Shown in pieces: positions 35,121-44,109 of a DNA stretch of 64,000 nt (position 1 is its first letter; every line of letters begins with the position of its first letter). The notes beneath the pieces were generated by a model. It did not search any database. It worked only from the letters and a program-made list of their open reading frames with translations, and was not told where the DNA came from. A program made the position numbers and the translations under genes. Origin of the DNA: Phormidesmis sp963789215 (GTDB lineage Bacteria > Cyanobacteriota > Cyanobacteriia > Phormidesmidales > Phormidesmidaceae); NCBI GenBank assembly GCA_963789215.1, contig CAWBJY010000011.1:496001-560000 (forward strand), in the 5' to 3' direction.

Positions 35121-36198
35121 ATGTCTCACGCCGCCAAACGCAGCCCTTTCCGTTCGGCCATTGACAAGATGCAGGGCTACGCGCCGGGCGAGTGGCCAGC
35201 ACTAGATGCGGGCGTTCTTAAGCTGAATTCAAACGAGAATGCCTACCCGCCTTCGCCTAAAGTCTTAGCGGCTCTCTCCGGGTTTGATGGCGAACTCTTG
35301 CGCCGCTATCCCGATCCGCGATCACAAGATTTTTGCCAGGTCGTTAGCCAAACGCTAGGCATTCCCAGCAGACTGGGTAATTGCCGGAAATGGCAGCGAC
35401 GATGTGCTAACACTGCTAGTGCGAGCCTGCGCCGAGCAAGGGCGAACAATTGCCTATCCTACTCCGACCTACGTGCTATACAGAACGTTGGCCGCCATGC
35501 AGCCCGCCGAAACCCTAGAGATTCCTTACGATATTAAGGGCGATCGCTGGCAGCTACCCGTCGAACAGCTCTTGCAGGCAGATGCGGCTATTACCTTCGT
35601 CGCTTCACCGAACAGCCCTTCTGGCCATATCGTGCCAAAAACAGATTTAAGCGCATTAGCCGCCGGACTCTCGGGTGTGCTCGTGGTCGATGAAGCCTAC
35701 GTAGATTTTTCATCCGAAAACGCGCTGGATTTAGTGCGCGAGTTTGAGCATGTAATGGTGCTACGAACGCTCTCTAAGGGGTATTCGCTAGCTGGGCTGA
35801 GATTAGGGTTTGGCTGCGCTCAGCCCGCACTATTAGCCGGACTCAAGAAGGTAAAAGACAGCTACAACGTAGATGCGCTGGCGCTACGGCTAGGGGCAGC
35901 GGCCATCTTAGACCAAGATTACAAGAACGCCTGTGTAAAGAAGATTGCTGCGCACCGCGAGGCGTTGGCAACCGGGCTGAGGGAAATGGGGTTTTGGGTG
36001 GGGCGATCGCACACCAATTTCCTGCTAGTCAAGCCACCCAACGATGCCAAAGCCATCTATCAACATCTCAAAGCCCAAAAAATACTCATCCGCTACTTCG
36101 ATGAACCCGGACTAGATGACAAGCTGCGCATCACGGTAGGCACGCCAGAACAAAATCAGCGCTTGTTAAAAGCCATTCAACAACTGAACTTGAGCTAG
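35121..36198 (+). pseudogene. hisC: Histidinol-phosphate aminotransferase HisC with one frameshift
   Basis: Frame 1 (35121 to about 35370) gives MSHAAKRSPFRSAIDKMQGY and LKLNSNENAYPPSPKVL. The other frame then gives DWVIAGNGSDDVLTLLVRA, TFVASPNSPSGH, VDEAYVDF and the PLP-lysine region MVLRTLSKGYSLAGLRLGFG, ending at 36198. A single-base shift near 35365-35375 (CCCAGCAGACTGGG) separates the two. All active-site residues are present in one frame or the other. HisC transaminates imidazole acetol phosphate in histidine synthesis. It is either an assembly or sequencing error or a recent mutation; a second hisC may exist elsewhere. Confidence 0.85.
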
Positions 36199-36298
36199 CA
36201 AAAGTCTCCTAAACTCTGCTCAACCCCAACCCATCTCTGCTCTCACAAAAGCTAAACCCTCTTGGGAAATCAGCCCCTGGCCTGTCTACGCTGCTGGA

Positions 36299-36685
36299 TT
36301 ACCCAACAAAAGCCTCTACCTCCACTTCGATCAACATATCTGGACGAATCAACCCTTTCACCTCCACCATTGTTGTAACTGGCGGATGTTCGCCAAAAAA
36401 CTCTTGGTGCGCCCGGCCATATTCCTGCCAGCGGCTGATATCTGTTACATACATGCGAGTGCGCACTACCTGTTGTCGTCCTGCCCCCATGACTTCAATC
36501 GCCGATTCCACAATCTCAAAGCAGCGGCGTGCCTGTGCATAACCGTCTCCGGGCGCATGAGTATTGCCATCTTCTCCTACCGGAGCCGTCCCCGAGAGAT
36601 AAATCATGTTGCCCGCTTTAATCGCCCGGCAGTAGCCAACTTTAGGCTCCCACTCAGTGCCTGTAAAATGTCGCTGAATATTCAT
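36299..36685 (-). CDS. RidA family protein (YjgF/YER057c/UK114)
   Basis: A 128-residue RidA-fold protein: VGYCRAIKAGNMIYLSGTAP, then QARRCFEIVESAIEVMGAG and VVRTRMYVTDISRWQEYGRA, with the substrate Arg in TRMYVTD. Canonical RidA hydrolyses reactive enamine/imine intermediates from PLP enzymes. This subgroup, which starts MNIQRHFTGTEWEPKVGY, is one of the divergent Rid groups, so the substrate is open. It is 13 bases from the pdxJ stop on the same strand; PLP metabolism next door fits its possible role. Confidence 0.88.
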   Translation of the reverse strand: MNIQRHFTGTEWEPKVGYCRAIKAGNMIYLSGTAPVGEDGNTHAPGDGYAQARRCFEIVESAIEVMGAGRQQVVRTRMYVTDISRWQEYGRAHQEFFGEHPPVTTMVEVKGLIRPDMLIEVEVEAFVG

Positions 36686-36698
36686 ATTCTCCGCTTGC

Positions 36699-37430
36699 TT
36701 ATCTCTTAAGCACCTCCAAATAAGCCTTTACCGCATTGCCATATCCCATTTCCAAAGCGTCCGCCGTCAGCGCATGACCAATAGAAACTTCCAACAAATT
36801 TGGAATATCTTTAAACAAAGGCAGATTATCCAAGTTCAGGTCATGCCCGCCATTGACGCCCAATCCTAGCGCTTGGGCGCATTGAGCAGCCTGTTTGTAT
36901 ATCTCAAAGCTCTCCTCACCTTTACCCTCACGATAGGCCGTTGCATAAGGCTCGGTGTACAGCTCAATGCGGCTGCATCCCAGCTCAGGCACCCGCTTAA
37001 TCTGCTCTACATCTGGATCCATAAACAAACTCACCCGGCAGCCAATCTCGTTCAGCGTTTGAATAATATTCTTCAGCCGATCTCTATTTTCAACAACATC
37101 CCAACCGTGGTCAGACGTATTCTGAGTTGGGTTATCCGGCACCAACGTACATTGATCCGGCCTCACCTCACGAATTATCTCCATAAAGGGAGACTCAAAC
37201 GGATTGCCTTCAATGTTGTACTCAATGCCGGGATGATTCTTTAACAGCTCAAAAATGTCGTACACGTCAGTGCGGCGAATGTGACGCTCATCTGGGCGCG
37301 GATGTACCGTCAGCCCATGTGCCCCAGCCGCAATGCTGATTTCTCCCATTCTCACGACACTCGGAATCGTTAAAGGCCGGGCGTTTCGTAGCATCGCTAC
37401 CTTGTTAAGGTTCACGCTGAGGTTAGTCAT
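36699..37430 (-). CDS. pdxJ: Pyridoxine 5'-phosphate synthase PdxJ
   Basis: A 243-residue TIM-barrel enzyme, the last step of the DXP-dependent vitamin B6 pathway, joining 3-amino-2-oxopropyl phosphate and deoxyxylulose phosphate. The start at 37430 gives the family N-terminus MTNLSVNLNKVAMLRNAR; the frame open to 37472 is extra. Conserved blocks are GAHGLTVHPRPDERHIRR, VPDNPTQNTSDHGWD, LFMDPD and GVNGGHDLNLDNL. Length is normal. Confidence 0.96.
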   Translation of the reverse strand: MTNLSVNLNKVAMLRNARPLTIPSVVRMGEISIAAGAHGLTVHPRPDERHIRRTDVYDIFELLKNHPGIEYNIEGNPFESPFMEIIREVRPDQCTLVPDNPTQNTSDHGWDVVENRDRLKNIIQTLNEIGCRVSLFMDPDVEQIKRVPELGCSRIELYTEPYATAYREGKGEESFEIYKQAAQCAQALGLGVNGGHDLNLDNLPLFKDIPNLLEVSIGHALTADALEMGYGNAVKAYLEVLKR

Positions 37431-37548
37431 AAGAAAGAGCACCGTAAATAGGCTACAGCGCGATTCTCTCATTGTTTGGATGCCATCGCGAAATTGCGCC
37501 CGAAATTCATCTAAAAGCCATATCTAAAAGCTATTTAGCAGGTACTGC

Positions 37549-37773
37549 TCAACTGACGATCTTCTCTACACGACTTTCTCTATACGATCTTACTTTTGGA
37601 ACGATGAGATAAGTGGTTAGGAAATATAGCTGGATTATGAGCAAAACAACATATTCCCTAGCTAAATAAGGGATTTTAAGGCTAGATACTTGAGAAAACA
37701 GCAGCAGCCCGCCCAGTAGCAAAAACGCGCTATTTCTGGAAACCTTTATCTTTTTCATACGCCGTTTTTCCAT
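37549..37773 (-). CDS. Small two-helix membrane protein
   Basis: A 74-residue protein with a basic N-terminus (MEKRRMKKIKVSR), a hydrophobic helix (AFLLLGGLLLFSQVSSL) and a second one (YVVLLIIQLYFLTTYLIV), then a basic tail. I recognise no family. Upstream of its start are three 15-bp repeats. It may be translated, but support is only the membrane-like composition. Confidence 0.45.
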   Translation of the reverse strand: MEKRRMKKIKVSRNSAFLLLGGLLLFSQVSSLKIPYLAREYVVLLIIQLYFLTTYLIVPKVRSYRESRVEKIVS

Positions 37774-37779
37774 TCTGAA

Positions 37780-37824
37780 GTGGATGAGGAATCAGTGGAT
37801 GAGGAATCAGTGGATGAGGAATCT
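37780..37824. repeat. Three tandem 15-bp repeats
   Basis: GTGGATGAGGAATCA is repeated at 37780, 37795 and 37810 (last base changed). It sits in the 74-base gap between two minus-strand genes. Length-variable tandem units of this sort are common in cyanobacterial spacers. Confidence 0.75.
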
Positions 37825-37847
37825 GAACCTGATCGTTCGGCTACTCG

Positions 37848-38510
37848 CTATAGCAGTCTTTGATAGGTTCGTAGAGGCAATCCGGTGCGCCTTTTAACCT
37901 CTATAGCTGAGCGATATTCTCCATTGAGCGATCGCTCCTCTACAATCTTCTCGGCAGCAGCTTCGGCAACGCCAAACGCTTGAAGTTCGCTAGTAGAAAG
38001 AATATTTAAGCGTCGCCAGGAATCGGCACCATGCTTGGTCTCATCATAAGAGAAAATAATTTGAGAACCAATGCGACGCGCCTGTGCTTCTGGCAGCCCA
38101 GCAATTTCTGTTAGTTCTTCTACATGGGTAAAAATATAGCCTTCTGTTCTAGCAATCTCGATATCGTTGGCGTAGACAATGGGCAGTCCGAGTAGTCTAA
38201 CTAGCTCGTGCTTAGAGCAGTTGTTAAAGTCTATTTTAGGCGGTGGTGGTAGTGGCTCAGGGCGGCTATGCTGCGATCTAAACCAAAGCGCGAGGCCAAT
38301 CTGCACGAGCCACGCAAGTACAAGACTCTCTCCTAACGCCATGACCAAAGATATTGCGAAGATGGCCCAGCCTAATTGAACGAACTTGCGATCGCGTAGT
38401 TGACTAGCTGTGCGAACAATCGCTAACCCACCAAACAGAGGCACAAACGACAGATAAAACAGAGCGAGAGATGGTGTGCTTCTAGAGACGACGATGTTTT
38501 CTTCTAGCAT
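37848..38510 (-). CDS. Helix-hairpin-helix membrane protein (ComEA-like HhH)
   Basis: A 220-residue protein with two or three N-terminal membrane helices (ALFYLSFVPLFGGLAIV and LGWAIFAISLVMALGESLVLA) and a C-terminal soluble region with HhH-type repeats: IDFNNCSKHELVRLLGLP, HVEELTEIAGLPEAQARRIG and NILSTSELQAFGVAEAAAEK. HhH repeats bind DNA in ComEA-type competence proteins, but here the orientation is likely cytoplasmic and the role is unknown. Confidence 0.7.
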   Translation of the reverse strand: MLEENIVVSRSTPSLALFYLSFVPLFGGLAIVRTASQLRDRKFVQLGWAIFAISLVMALGESLVLAWLVQIGLALWFRSQHSRPEPLPPPPKIDFNNCSKHELVRLLGLPIVYANDIEIARTEGYIFTHVEELTEIAGLPEAQARRIGSQIIFSYDETKHGADSWRRLNILSTSELQAFGVAEAAAEKIVEERSLNGEYRSAIEVKRRTGLPLRTYQRLL

Positions 38511-38659
38511 GACAATTTAGAGAGTCGAGAAAGAGAGTGCGTTTCTAGTGGATATACGCTTAAGTAAGATGGTTGAATCAAAATAGAAAACCGTATTGAG
38601 CTATTGGAATTAAGCCATTGGAATTAAGCCATGGGGCTAGCTAGCCTAGCGACAGGTCT

Positions 38660-39022
38660 CTAAATAGAATCTAAAATCTTTCGGCGCTTTCCCTCGTACT
38701 CTTCTGCGGTAATAACGTCCGCTTCGTATAGTTTTTTTAGCTCGCCTAGCGTAGCAGCCTTGTCTCTGCTCGACTCTTGGTGCGCCATATTAAAAACTGG
38801 GGCGCTACTGGGCCTTAGCCCCCGATTAAACTTGGCATCAAAATCTCGATCTGACATGAGCAAAAGGATAAGGAATTCGAAGCAAGAGATAATTAACGGA
38901 ATACCTGTCCAGCAGAAGAGGAGATAAACTATCCCTGCACCCAACTGGCCTAAATAAAACTTATGAACGCCGATTCCGCCAAAGAATATAGCTAGTAGAG
39001 CTGCGACTATCTTATTTTTCAT
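38660..39022 (-). CDS. TM2 domain protein with SHOCT-like C-terminus
   Basis: A 120-residue membrane protein. The TM2 domain is clear: AALLAIFFGGIGVHKFYLGQ, then GAGIVYLLFCWTGIPLIISCFEFL, two helices joined by the DRF-like turn. The C-terminal LGELKKLYEADVITAEEYEGKRRKIL is a SHOCT-type short helical motif often attached to membrane proteins. The role is unknown. Confidence 0.85.
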   Translation of the reverse strand: MKNKIVAALLAIFFGGIGVHKFYLGQLGAGIVYLLFCWTGIPLIISCFEFLILLLMSDRDFDAKFNRGLRPSSAPVFNMAHQESSRDKAATLGELKKLYEADVITAEEYEGKRRKILDSI

Positions 39023-39240
39023 AGCTTGACTCGCTTCCTTATCGCTCTAAAATTAAAACCGTTTATCGTCAACTCAATTATACGAAGAACTCAAGATAGG
39101 AAACGCGATCGCTTGCGCCGTGTTCTAAGTCTGCTTCTCGTACTTCAGACCTGGCGCTGCTGATTCCGGAGAGAGGTAGCCGCGAATGCGCCGCAAGCGC
39201 TTGCTTCTATACCGAGCTTGATCAAATTTACCGGGCTTCA

Positions 39241-39816
39241 TCAAAGCAGCTTATGACCGCACTGAGCGCAAAAGCGATCGCTCGCCTCCACCGCGGTCCC
39301 ACACTGCGAACAAAACTTCTTCTTGGCACTACTCTGCGCACTGCTTTCCGTAGAGGCATGAGTCTGGCTATCCGCGCGGCTACTCAGCGTCATATCTCCC
39401 ATTCTCATTTCACCCATGCTCATGTTCATATTCCCCATCGTCATCTTCATGGGCTGCATCGGCATTATCGGCTGCACATGAGCGGTCGCAGACGGCTCAG
39501 CAATCTCCATTGGCAGCGGCTCAAGCCCACTAATCTGCTGGGCAATGCCTGCACCGCCCACACTCATCTGAATTTGAGTGCCCTGTATTGAGAGATAGAC
39601 CATCTGCTGAGCGAAAATAGCTGCGACAAAGCCGCCGCCCAACTGGTAAAGCTCAGGCGGGGCCGTCCATTGCCCAGTCGAAACGCCCTGACTACTTTGC
39701 TGCTGCTGACCTGCGCCGCTGCTAGAGAACGTCACGGTCGTTAAGATGCCTTGATTGCTCAGGTGAATGATCTGAGAATTGCCTAAATCGTAGCGATAGG
39801 ATGCAGCGTTAGCCAT
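39241..39816 (-). CDS. Zinc-ribbon domain protein
   Basis: A 191-residue protein. The N-terminal part (MANAASYRYDLGNSQIIHLS) is a small beta domain without a known name. The middle is methionine-rich (MPMQPMKMTMGNMNMSMGEM), and the C-terminus is a double-zinc-ribbon (FCSQCGTAVEASDRFCAQCGHKLL) with four Cys for one Zn. The Met-rich tract is odd and could bind copper, but that is speculation. Confidence 0.7.
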   Translation of the reverse strand: MANAASYRYDLGNSQIIHLSNQGILTTVTFSSSGAGQQQQSSQGVSTGQWTAPPELYQLGGGFVAAIFAQQMVYLSIQGTQIQMSVGGAGIAQQISGLEPLPMEIAEPSATAHVQPIMPMQPMKMTMGNMNMSMGEMRMGDMTLSSRADSQTHASTESSAQSSAKKKFCSQCGTAVEASDRFCAQCGHKLL

Positions 39817-39895
39817 AAGATATCTGTCGGTGAGTAGTTGCCTTGGGGGAGGTTTTCCTTAGTATATAGAGGTTGCTTTATCTATGGGTTGGCGG

Positions 39896-40654
39896 ATGAC
39901 GTATTGTGTAGGCGTACTCGTTGAGAAAGGGCTGGTCTTTGCCGCCGACTCGCGCACAAATGCAGGCGTAGACTATATCTCTTCTTATCAAAAACTGTTC
40001 GATTTTTCGGTGCCTACTGAGCGGGTGATTATTCTTTGCACGGCAGGCAGTTTGTCCACTTCGCAGTCGGTCATCCATGAGCTAGAGGATGATATCAGAA
40101 CCGATGCTGAGATGAATCTGCACAATATCTCCTCTATGCACAAGGCAGCTAGCTATCTAGGCGACAAAATGCGCCAGGTGCAAGATCGAGATCGCAATTG
40201 GCTAGAGAAAGACGGCATCGACTACCAGAGTACGTTTATTATCGGCGGCCAAATTGCAGATGAAGCTCCCGCGCTCTATTTGGTCTACAGCCAGGGCAAC
40301 TTCATCGCCGCCACGGCAGAAACACCCTACCTGCAAATTGGAGAAACCAAGTACGGCAAACCTATTTTAGATAGAACCGTCCATGCCGAGTCACCGCTCA
40401 ATGCGGTTGCTAAATCAACGCTGCTTTCAATTGATTCAACCATGCGCTCTAATATCTCGGTCGGCCCGCCAATCGATATGGTGCTCTACGAGACGGATGC
40501 ATTAGAGATTCGCGATCGCATCCAACTCGGCGAAGACGATCCCTACCTCGATAAAATGCGCGAATACTGGGAACAGGCGCTAGAAGAAGCCTCAAAGAAG
40601 CTTCCGAATATTGCCTGGACGCGTCTAGGCGTATCTATAGAGCCAAACGTTTAG
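39896..40654 (+). CDS. Anbu-type proteasome homologue (HslV-like peptidase)
   Basis: A 252-residue Ntn-hydrolase. I use the ATG at 39896 so that the mature enzyme begins at Thr2 (MTYCVGVLVEKGLVFAADSR), the N-terminal nucleophile after Met removal, as in Anbu and 20S/HslV subunits; the frame open to 39884 adds four residues. Other blocks are RTNAGVDYISSYQKLF and IGETKYGKPILDRT. Anbu is usually encoded with an ATP-grasp, an alpha-E and a transglutaminase gene, all present at 12458-15952 in this window but not adjacent. Its stop codon is 19 bases from the left end of the CAST, so it was the neighbour of the tRNA-Gly before insertion. Confidence 0.9.
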   Translation: MTYCVGVLVEKGLVFAADSRTNAGVDYISSYQKLFDFSVPTERVIILCTAGSLSTSQSVIHELEDDIRTDAEMNLHNISSMHKAASYLGDKMRQVQDRDRNWLEKDGIDYQSTFIIGGQIADEAPALYLVYSQGNFIAATAETPYLQIGETKYGKPILDRTVHAESPLNAVAKSTLLSIDSTMRSNISVGPPIDMVLYETDALEIRDRIQLGEDDPYLDKMREYWEQALEEASKKLPNIAWTRLGVSIEPNV

Positions 40655-40666
40655 CGGTGGTTAAAA

Positions 40667-40673
40667 GGTTAAA
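40667..40673. repeat. Flanking direct repeat GGTTAAA at left end (partner at 60517)
   Basis: GGTTAAA directly abuts the left TGTACA terminus, and GGTTAAA also abuts the right terminus at 60517-60523. A 5-bp duplication is usual for TnsB-type insertion; the seven matching bases may include chance identity, or two extra A bases at the left junction (GGTTA at 40667 with the element starting AATGTACA). A second GGTTAAAA lies just before, at 40659. Confidence 0.75.
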
Positions 40674-40887
40674 TGTACAGTGACACTTTGTTTGTCATCG
40701 GGCCAAATTATTGTCATCAGCTTGAATCTCTTTGCTTTCAATAGATTCAAGCGTTTTATCGTGAATTCAGCTTTCTTTGGGGCCTGTAGATATGGGACAC
40801 ATAGTCTGTCGCGTTCCGAAAAAGCGACACATTGATTGTCGGCTTTCTCCAAAGTCAAAATTAAGTAAGTGACAGAATGAATGTCGC
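40674..40887. promoter_or_regulatory. Left transposon end with TnsB-binding-type repeats
   Basis: The terminal repeat spans 40674-40701. Further TGACA-N-TGTC-like sites follow: GGGACACATAGTCTGTCGC (40794-40812), GCGACACATTGATTGTCGG (40824-40842) and GTGACAGAATGAATGTCGC (40869-40887). They share the RCGACA..TGTCG half-sites also seen at the right end, and are probably TnsB sites. They also lie upstream of tnsB, so TnsB binding could autoregulate its own operon. Confidence 0.85.
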
Positions 40888-40994
40888 TTTACGTCCGGAT
40901 GGCATACAATACAGATGAACTATCCAGTCTAATCGTCGTGACGACTGAAGACGGGTGAATGTTAGTTGACTTTTTTGACTAGAGGGCTAGCTCA

Positions 40995-42722
40995 ATGGTC
41001 TCAGACGACGTGTCCCGGAATAATTTGGATCAGCCGCTAGGAGAGGTTCTTTCTGATAAGAGCGAACCTAGCCAATCAGAAAGAGTAGTTATTGTTGAGC
41101 GTCTGGATGAAGAAGCTCAGCGCAAGCTAACGGTGATTCAGTCGTTGATAGAGCCATGTGATCGCGCCACCTATGGTGACAAGCTTAGAGAAGCTGCTGA
41201 CAAGCTAGGGTGTTCTGTCCGAACGGTGCAACGGTTGGTCAAGCGGTGGGAACTTGAGGGGGTATCGGCTCTAGTGGCTTCGGGCCGGGTTGATCAGGGT
41301 AAGCATCGAATCTCGGAGTTCTGGCAAGACTTCATTCTTAAGACCTATAAATCGGGCAACAAAGGCAGCAAGCGCATGAAACCGAAGCAGGTTGCCGTCA
41401 GAGTGCAGGTCAAAGCTCGTGAAATAGAGGATAGTAGCCCTCCCAGCTACAAGACGGTACTACGAGTGCTAAAGCCCATCATTGAGCGCAAGGAAAAGGC
41501 TAAGAGCATCCGCAGTCCGGGATGGCGAGGCTCCACGCTGTCGGTCAAGACTCGCACGGGAAAAGATCTTTCTGTCGATTACAGCAATCATGTTTGGCAG
41601 TGTGACCACACCCGTGCTGACGTGATGTTGGTTGACCAGTATGGTGAGATTCTGGGGAGACCTTGGCTGACGACCGTTATTGACACTTATTCCCGTTGCG
41701 TTATGGGCATTAACCTTGGGTTTGATGCCCCCAGTTCTCAGGTAGTGGCCTTGGCCTTACGTCATGCTATTTTGCCGAAAAAATACGGGCCAGAGTACAA
41801 GCTCAACTGCGACTGGGGTACATTCGGCAAGCCCGAACATTTCTATACCGATGGAGGCAAAGACTTCCGTTCTGATCACCTTCAACGGATTGGGGCAGAT
41901 TTAGGTTTTGCCTGTCACTTGCGCGATCGCCCTTCGGAGGGTGGTGTCGTAGAGCGACCCTTTCGCACTCTAAATGATCAATTGTTTTCAACGTTGCCGG
42001 GATATACCGGATCGAATGTTCAGCAACGACCTAAGGAAACTGAAAAAGATTCCAGCTTCACCCTAAGGGATTTAGAGCACCTAATTGTGCGGTTCATCTG
42101 TGACCAATACAACCAGTCCCTTGATGCCCGTATGGGTGATCAAACCCGCTTTCAGCGCTGGGAAGCAGGGCTACCGAAGGTGCCAGAGATCATTGAAGAG
42201 CGTCACCTAGATGTTTGCCTGATGAAAGAGAGCCGCCGCACCGTACAGCGAGGTGGCCATTTGCAATTTGAAAATTTGATGTATCGAGGAGAGTATTTGG
42301 CCAGTTATGCCGGGGAGACTGTCTCTTTTCGGTTTGACCCCAACGACATCACAATGGTGCGGGTCTATCGCAAGGAAGGGGCAGGAGAGGTATTTCTAAC
42401 CCGTGCCTACGCTCAAGGGTTAGAAACCGAACAGCTTTCCTACGAGGAGGCCAAAGCTAGTAGTAAACGCCTGCGGGCCAAGGGCAAGACAATTAGCAAT
42501 GAGTCGATCTTGCAGGAAACCGTAGAGCGGGATGCCTTGATCGCAAAGAAAAGCCGGAAACAGCGACAGAAAGAGGCGCAGGTGCTGGCGAAGCCTAAAG
42601 GCACTCTTGAGTCGGAGCCTGTCGAAGAAGATTTAGGGGAGGAGGAGCTTAACGATGAGGTGACCCTAAATCTAGATGCTTTTGAACCAATTGATCTTGA
42701 TGATATTCGAGGAGCGTGGTAG
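40995..42722 (+). CDS. tnsB: Transposase TnsB (DDE, rve superfamily) of the CAST
   Basis: A 575-residue DDE transposase that cuts and joins the element ends. The N-terminal helix-turn-helix (KLREAADKLGCSVRTVQRLVKRW) recognises terminal repeats. The catalytic triad is D204 (WQCDHTRADV), D286 (HFYTDGGKDF) and E320 (GGVVERPF), at nearly the positions known in the Scytonema hofmannii enzyme. The C-terminal beta-barrel and the acidic, Glu-rich tail ending FEPIDLDDIRGAW are typical; the tail hooks TnsC. There is no TnsA, so insertion is expected through cointegrate formation. It is the first gene of the tnsB-tnsC-tniQ operon; the next start overlaps or abuts its stop. Confidence 0.97.
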   Translation: MVSDDVSRNNLDQPLGEVLSDKSEPSQSERVVIVERLDEEAQRKLTVIQSLIEPCDRATYGDKLREAADKLGCSVRTVQRLVKRWELEGVSALVASGRVDQGKHRISEFWQDFILKTYKSGNKGSKRMKPKQVAVRVQVKAREIEDSSPPSYKTVLRVLKPIIERKEKAKSIRSPGWRGSTLSVKTRTGKDLSVDYSNHVWQCDHTRADVMLVDQYGEILGRPWLTTVIDTYSRCVMGINLGFDAPSSQVVALALRHAILPKKYGPEYKLNCDWGTFGKPEHFYTDGGKDFRSDHLQRIGADLGFACHLRDRPSEGGVVERPFRTLNDQLFSTLPGYTGSNVQQRPKETEKDSSFTLRDLEHLIVRFICDQYNQSLDARMGDQTRFQRWEAGLPKVPEIIEERHLDVCLMKESRRTVQRGGHLQFENLMYRGEYLASYAGETVSFRFDPNDITMVRVYRKEGAGEVFLTRAYAQGLETEQLSYEEAKASSKRLRAKGKTISNESILQETVERDALIAKKSRKQRQKEAQVLAKPKGTLESEPVEEDLGEEELNDEVTLNLDAFEPIDLDDIRGAW

Positions 42723-42724
42723 GT

Positions 42725-43555
42725 ATGGTGCAAGCAAAAGCATGGGCTGATGCTCTAGGTGAATCTAAACCGGATGCGGCCTTGCTCCAGACGGAAATAG
42801 CGCGTTTGCGCAAGAAGGCCATCTTGCCCCTAGAACATGTGAGCAAGCTACATGATTGGCTGGAGGGGAAACGAAAGGCGAGGCAGTCATGCCGGATTGT
42901 CGGGGAGTCTAGAACAGGCAAGTCGAGCGCCTGTGAGGCGTATTTTTACCGGAACAAGCCCAAGCAAGAAACGGGTAAAAAGCCGATTGTGCCTGTGGTT
43001 TATATTCAGCCACCGCAGAAGTGCGGTTCGAGAGAGCTATTCAAGGAGATCATTGAGTTTCTTAAATACCGAGTAACCAAGGGGACAGTCGCAGATTTTC
43101 GAGGTCGGGCGGTTGAGGTGCTCAAAGGCTGTGAAGTTGAAATGATCATTATCGACGAAGCAGATCGCCTAAAACCAGAGACGTTCGCTGATGTGAGAGA
43201 TTTTTACGACAAGCTAGCGATCTCAGTGGTTCTAGTGGGAACTGATCGACTGGATGCAGTCATTAAGCGTGATGAGCAGGTATACAACCGTTTTCGGGCT
43301 TGCTATCGGTTCGGCAAGCTCTCTGGAGACGATTTCGTTAACGCAGTCAAGGTATGGGAGCAAAAAGTTCTGGCGCTGCCGGTGGCGTCTAACCTGACTA
43401 GCAAACCTATGCAGAAAATCTTGCTGGAGGCGACGGAGGGATACATTGGCCGGATGGATGAGATACTCCGGGAGTCTGCGATTCGTGCTCTGGGCCAAGG
43501 GCTAAAGAAGATTGAAAAGCCAGTGCTGCAAGAGGTGGCTAGGGAGTACAAGTGA
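42725..43555 (+). CDS. tnsC: AAA+ regulator TnsC of the CAST
   Basis: A 276-residue AAA+ ATPase that polymerises on target DNA and recruits TnsB. Walker A is GESRTGKS (residues 60-67), Walker B MIIIDEADR (140-147), and sensor-type VLVGTDRL follows. I choose the ATG at 42725, two bases after the tnsB stop, which gives the 276-residue length of the V-K homologue; a GTG at 42716 overlapping tnsB is the alternative. Its stop overlaps the tniQ start (TGATG). It is short, as in other V-K systems. Confidence 0.96.
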   Translation: MVQAKAWADALGESKPDAALLQTEIARLRKKAILPLEHVSKLHDWLEGKRKARQSCRIVGESRTGKSSACEAYFYRNKPKQETGKKPIVPVVYIQPPQKCGSRELFKEIIEFLKYRVTKGTVADFRGRAVEVLKGCEVEMIIIDEADRLKPETFADVRDFYDKLAISVVLVGTDRLDAVIKRDEQVYNRFRACYRFGKLSGDDFVNAVKVWEQKVLALPVASNLTSKPMQKILLEATEGYIGRMDEILRESAIRALGQGLKKIEKPVLQEVAREYK

Positions 43556-44067
43556 TGATTGACACAGGCATTAAGCCCTGGTTGTTTGAGGTTCAGCCTT
43601 ATGAGCGAGAGAGTCTGAGTCACTATTTAGGGCGGTTTAGGCGGCAGAACCATCTGACGGCAGGTGGGCTGGGGCAGATGGCTGGGATTGGGGCTGTGAT
43701 CGCTCGCTGGGAGAAGTTTTACCTAAACCCTTACCCAACCCAAGCTCAACTTGAAGCGCTGGGGAAGGTGCTGGGACTCTCTACAGAGCGTCTGTGGGCA
43801 ATGCTACCGCCAGCAGGAGAGGGAATGCAGTGTGAGCCGATCCGTTTATGCGGGGCCTGCTATGGGGAAAGCCCGTGCCATCAGATTGAGTGGCAGTATA
43901 AGTCGGTATGGAAGTGTAAGCGCCACCATCTGAAACTGCTCTCTAAATGTCCAAACTGCGAGGCCAAGCTTAAAATACCGGCACTTTGGGATGATGGGTT
44001 TTGTTTGCGCTGTCATCTTTCTTTCAGCTCATTGGCAAGCTTACAGAGACCAGTTTCAATGTCCTGA
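43555..44067 (+). CDS. tniQ: Short TniQ of the CAST
   Basis: A 170-residue TniQ protein linking the Cas12k-guide complex to TnsC. The family start is KPWLFEVQPYERESLSHYLGRF. Two zinc-binding motifs are visible: Cys99/Cys102 with Cys121/His124, and Cys132/Cys135 with Cys150/Cys153. The short single-TniQ form is diagnostic of V-K CASTs; Tn7 TnsD is far longer. The ATG at 43555 overlaps the tnsC stop codon, indicating coupled translation; a GTG at 43552 is also possible. The helix-turn-helix-like region at 35-70 is retained. Confidence 0.95.
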   Translation: MIDTGIKPWLFEVQPYERESLSHYLGRFRRQNHLTAGGLGQMAGIGAVIARWEKFYLNPYPTQAQLEALGKVLGLSTERLWAMLPPAGEGMQCEPIRLCGACYGESPCHQIEWQYKSVWKCKRHHLKLLSKCPNCEAKLKIPALWDDGFCLRCHLSFSSLASLQRPVSMS

Positions 44068-44109
44068 AGACACTTCACAGAAGACAGTCGTAAGCATTAG
44101 GGATAAATA

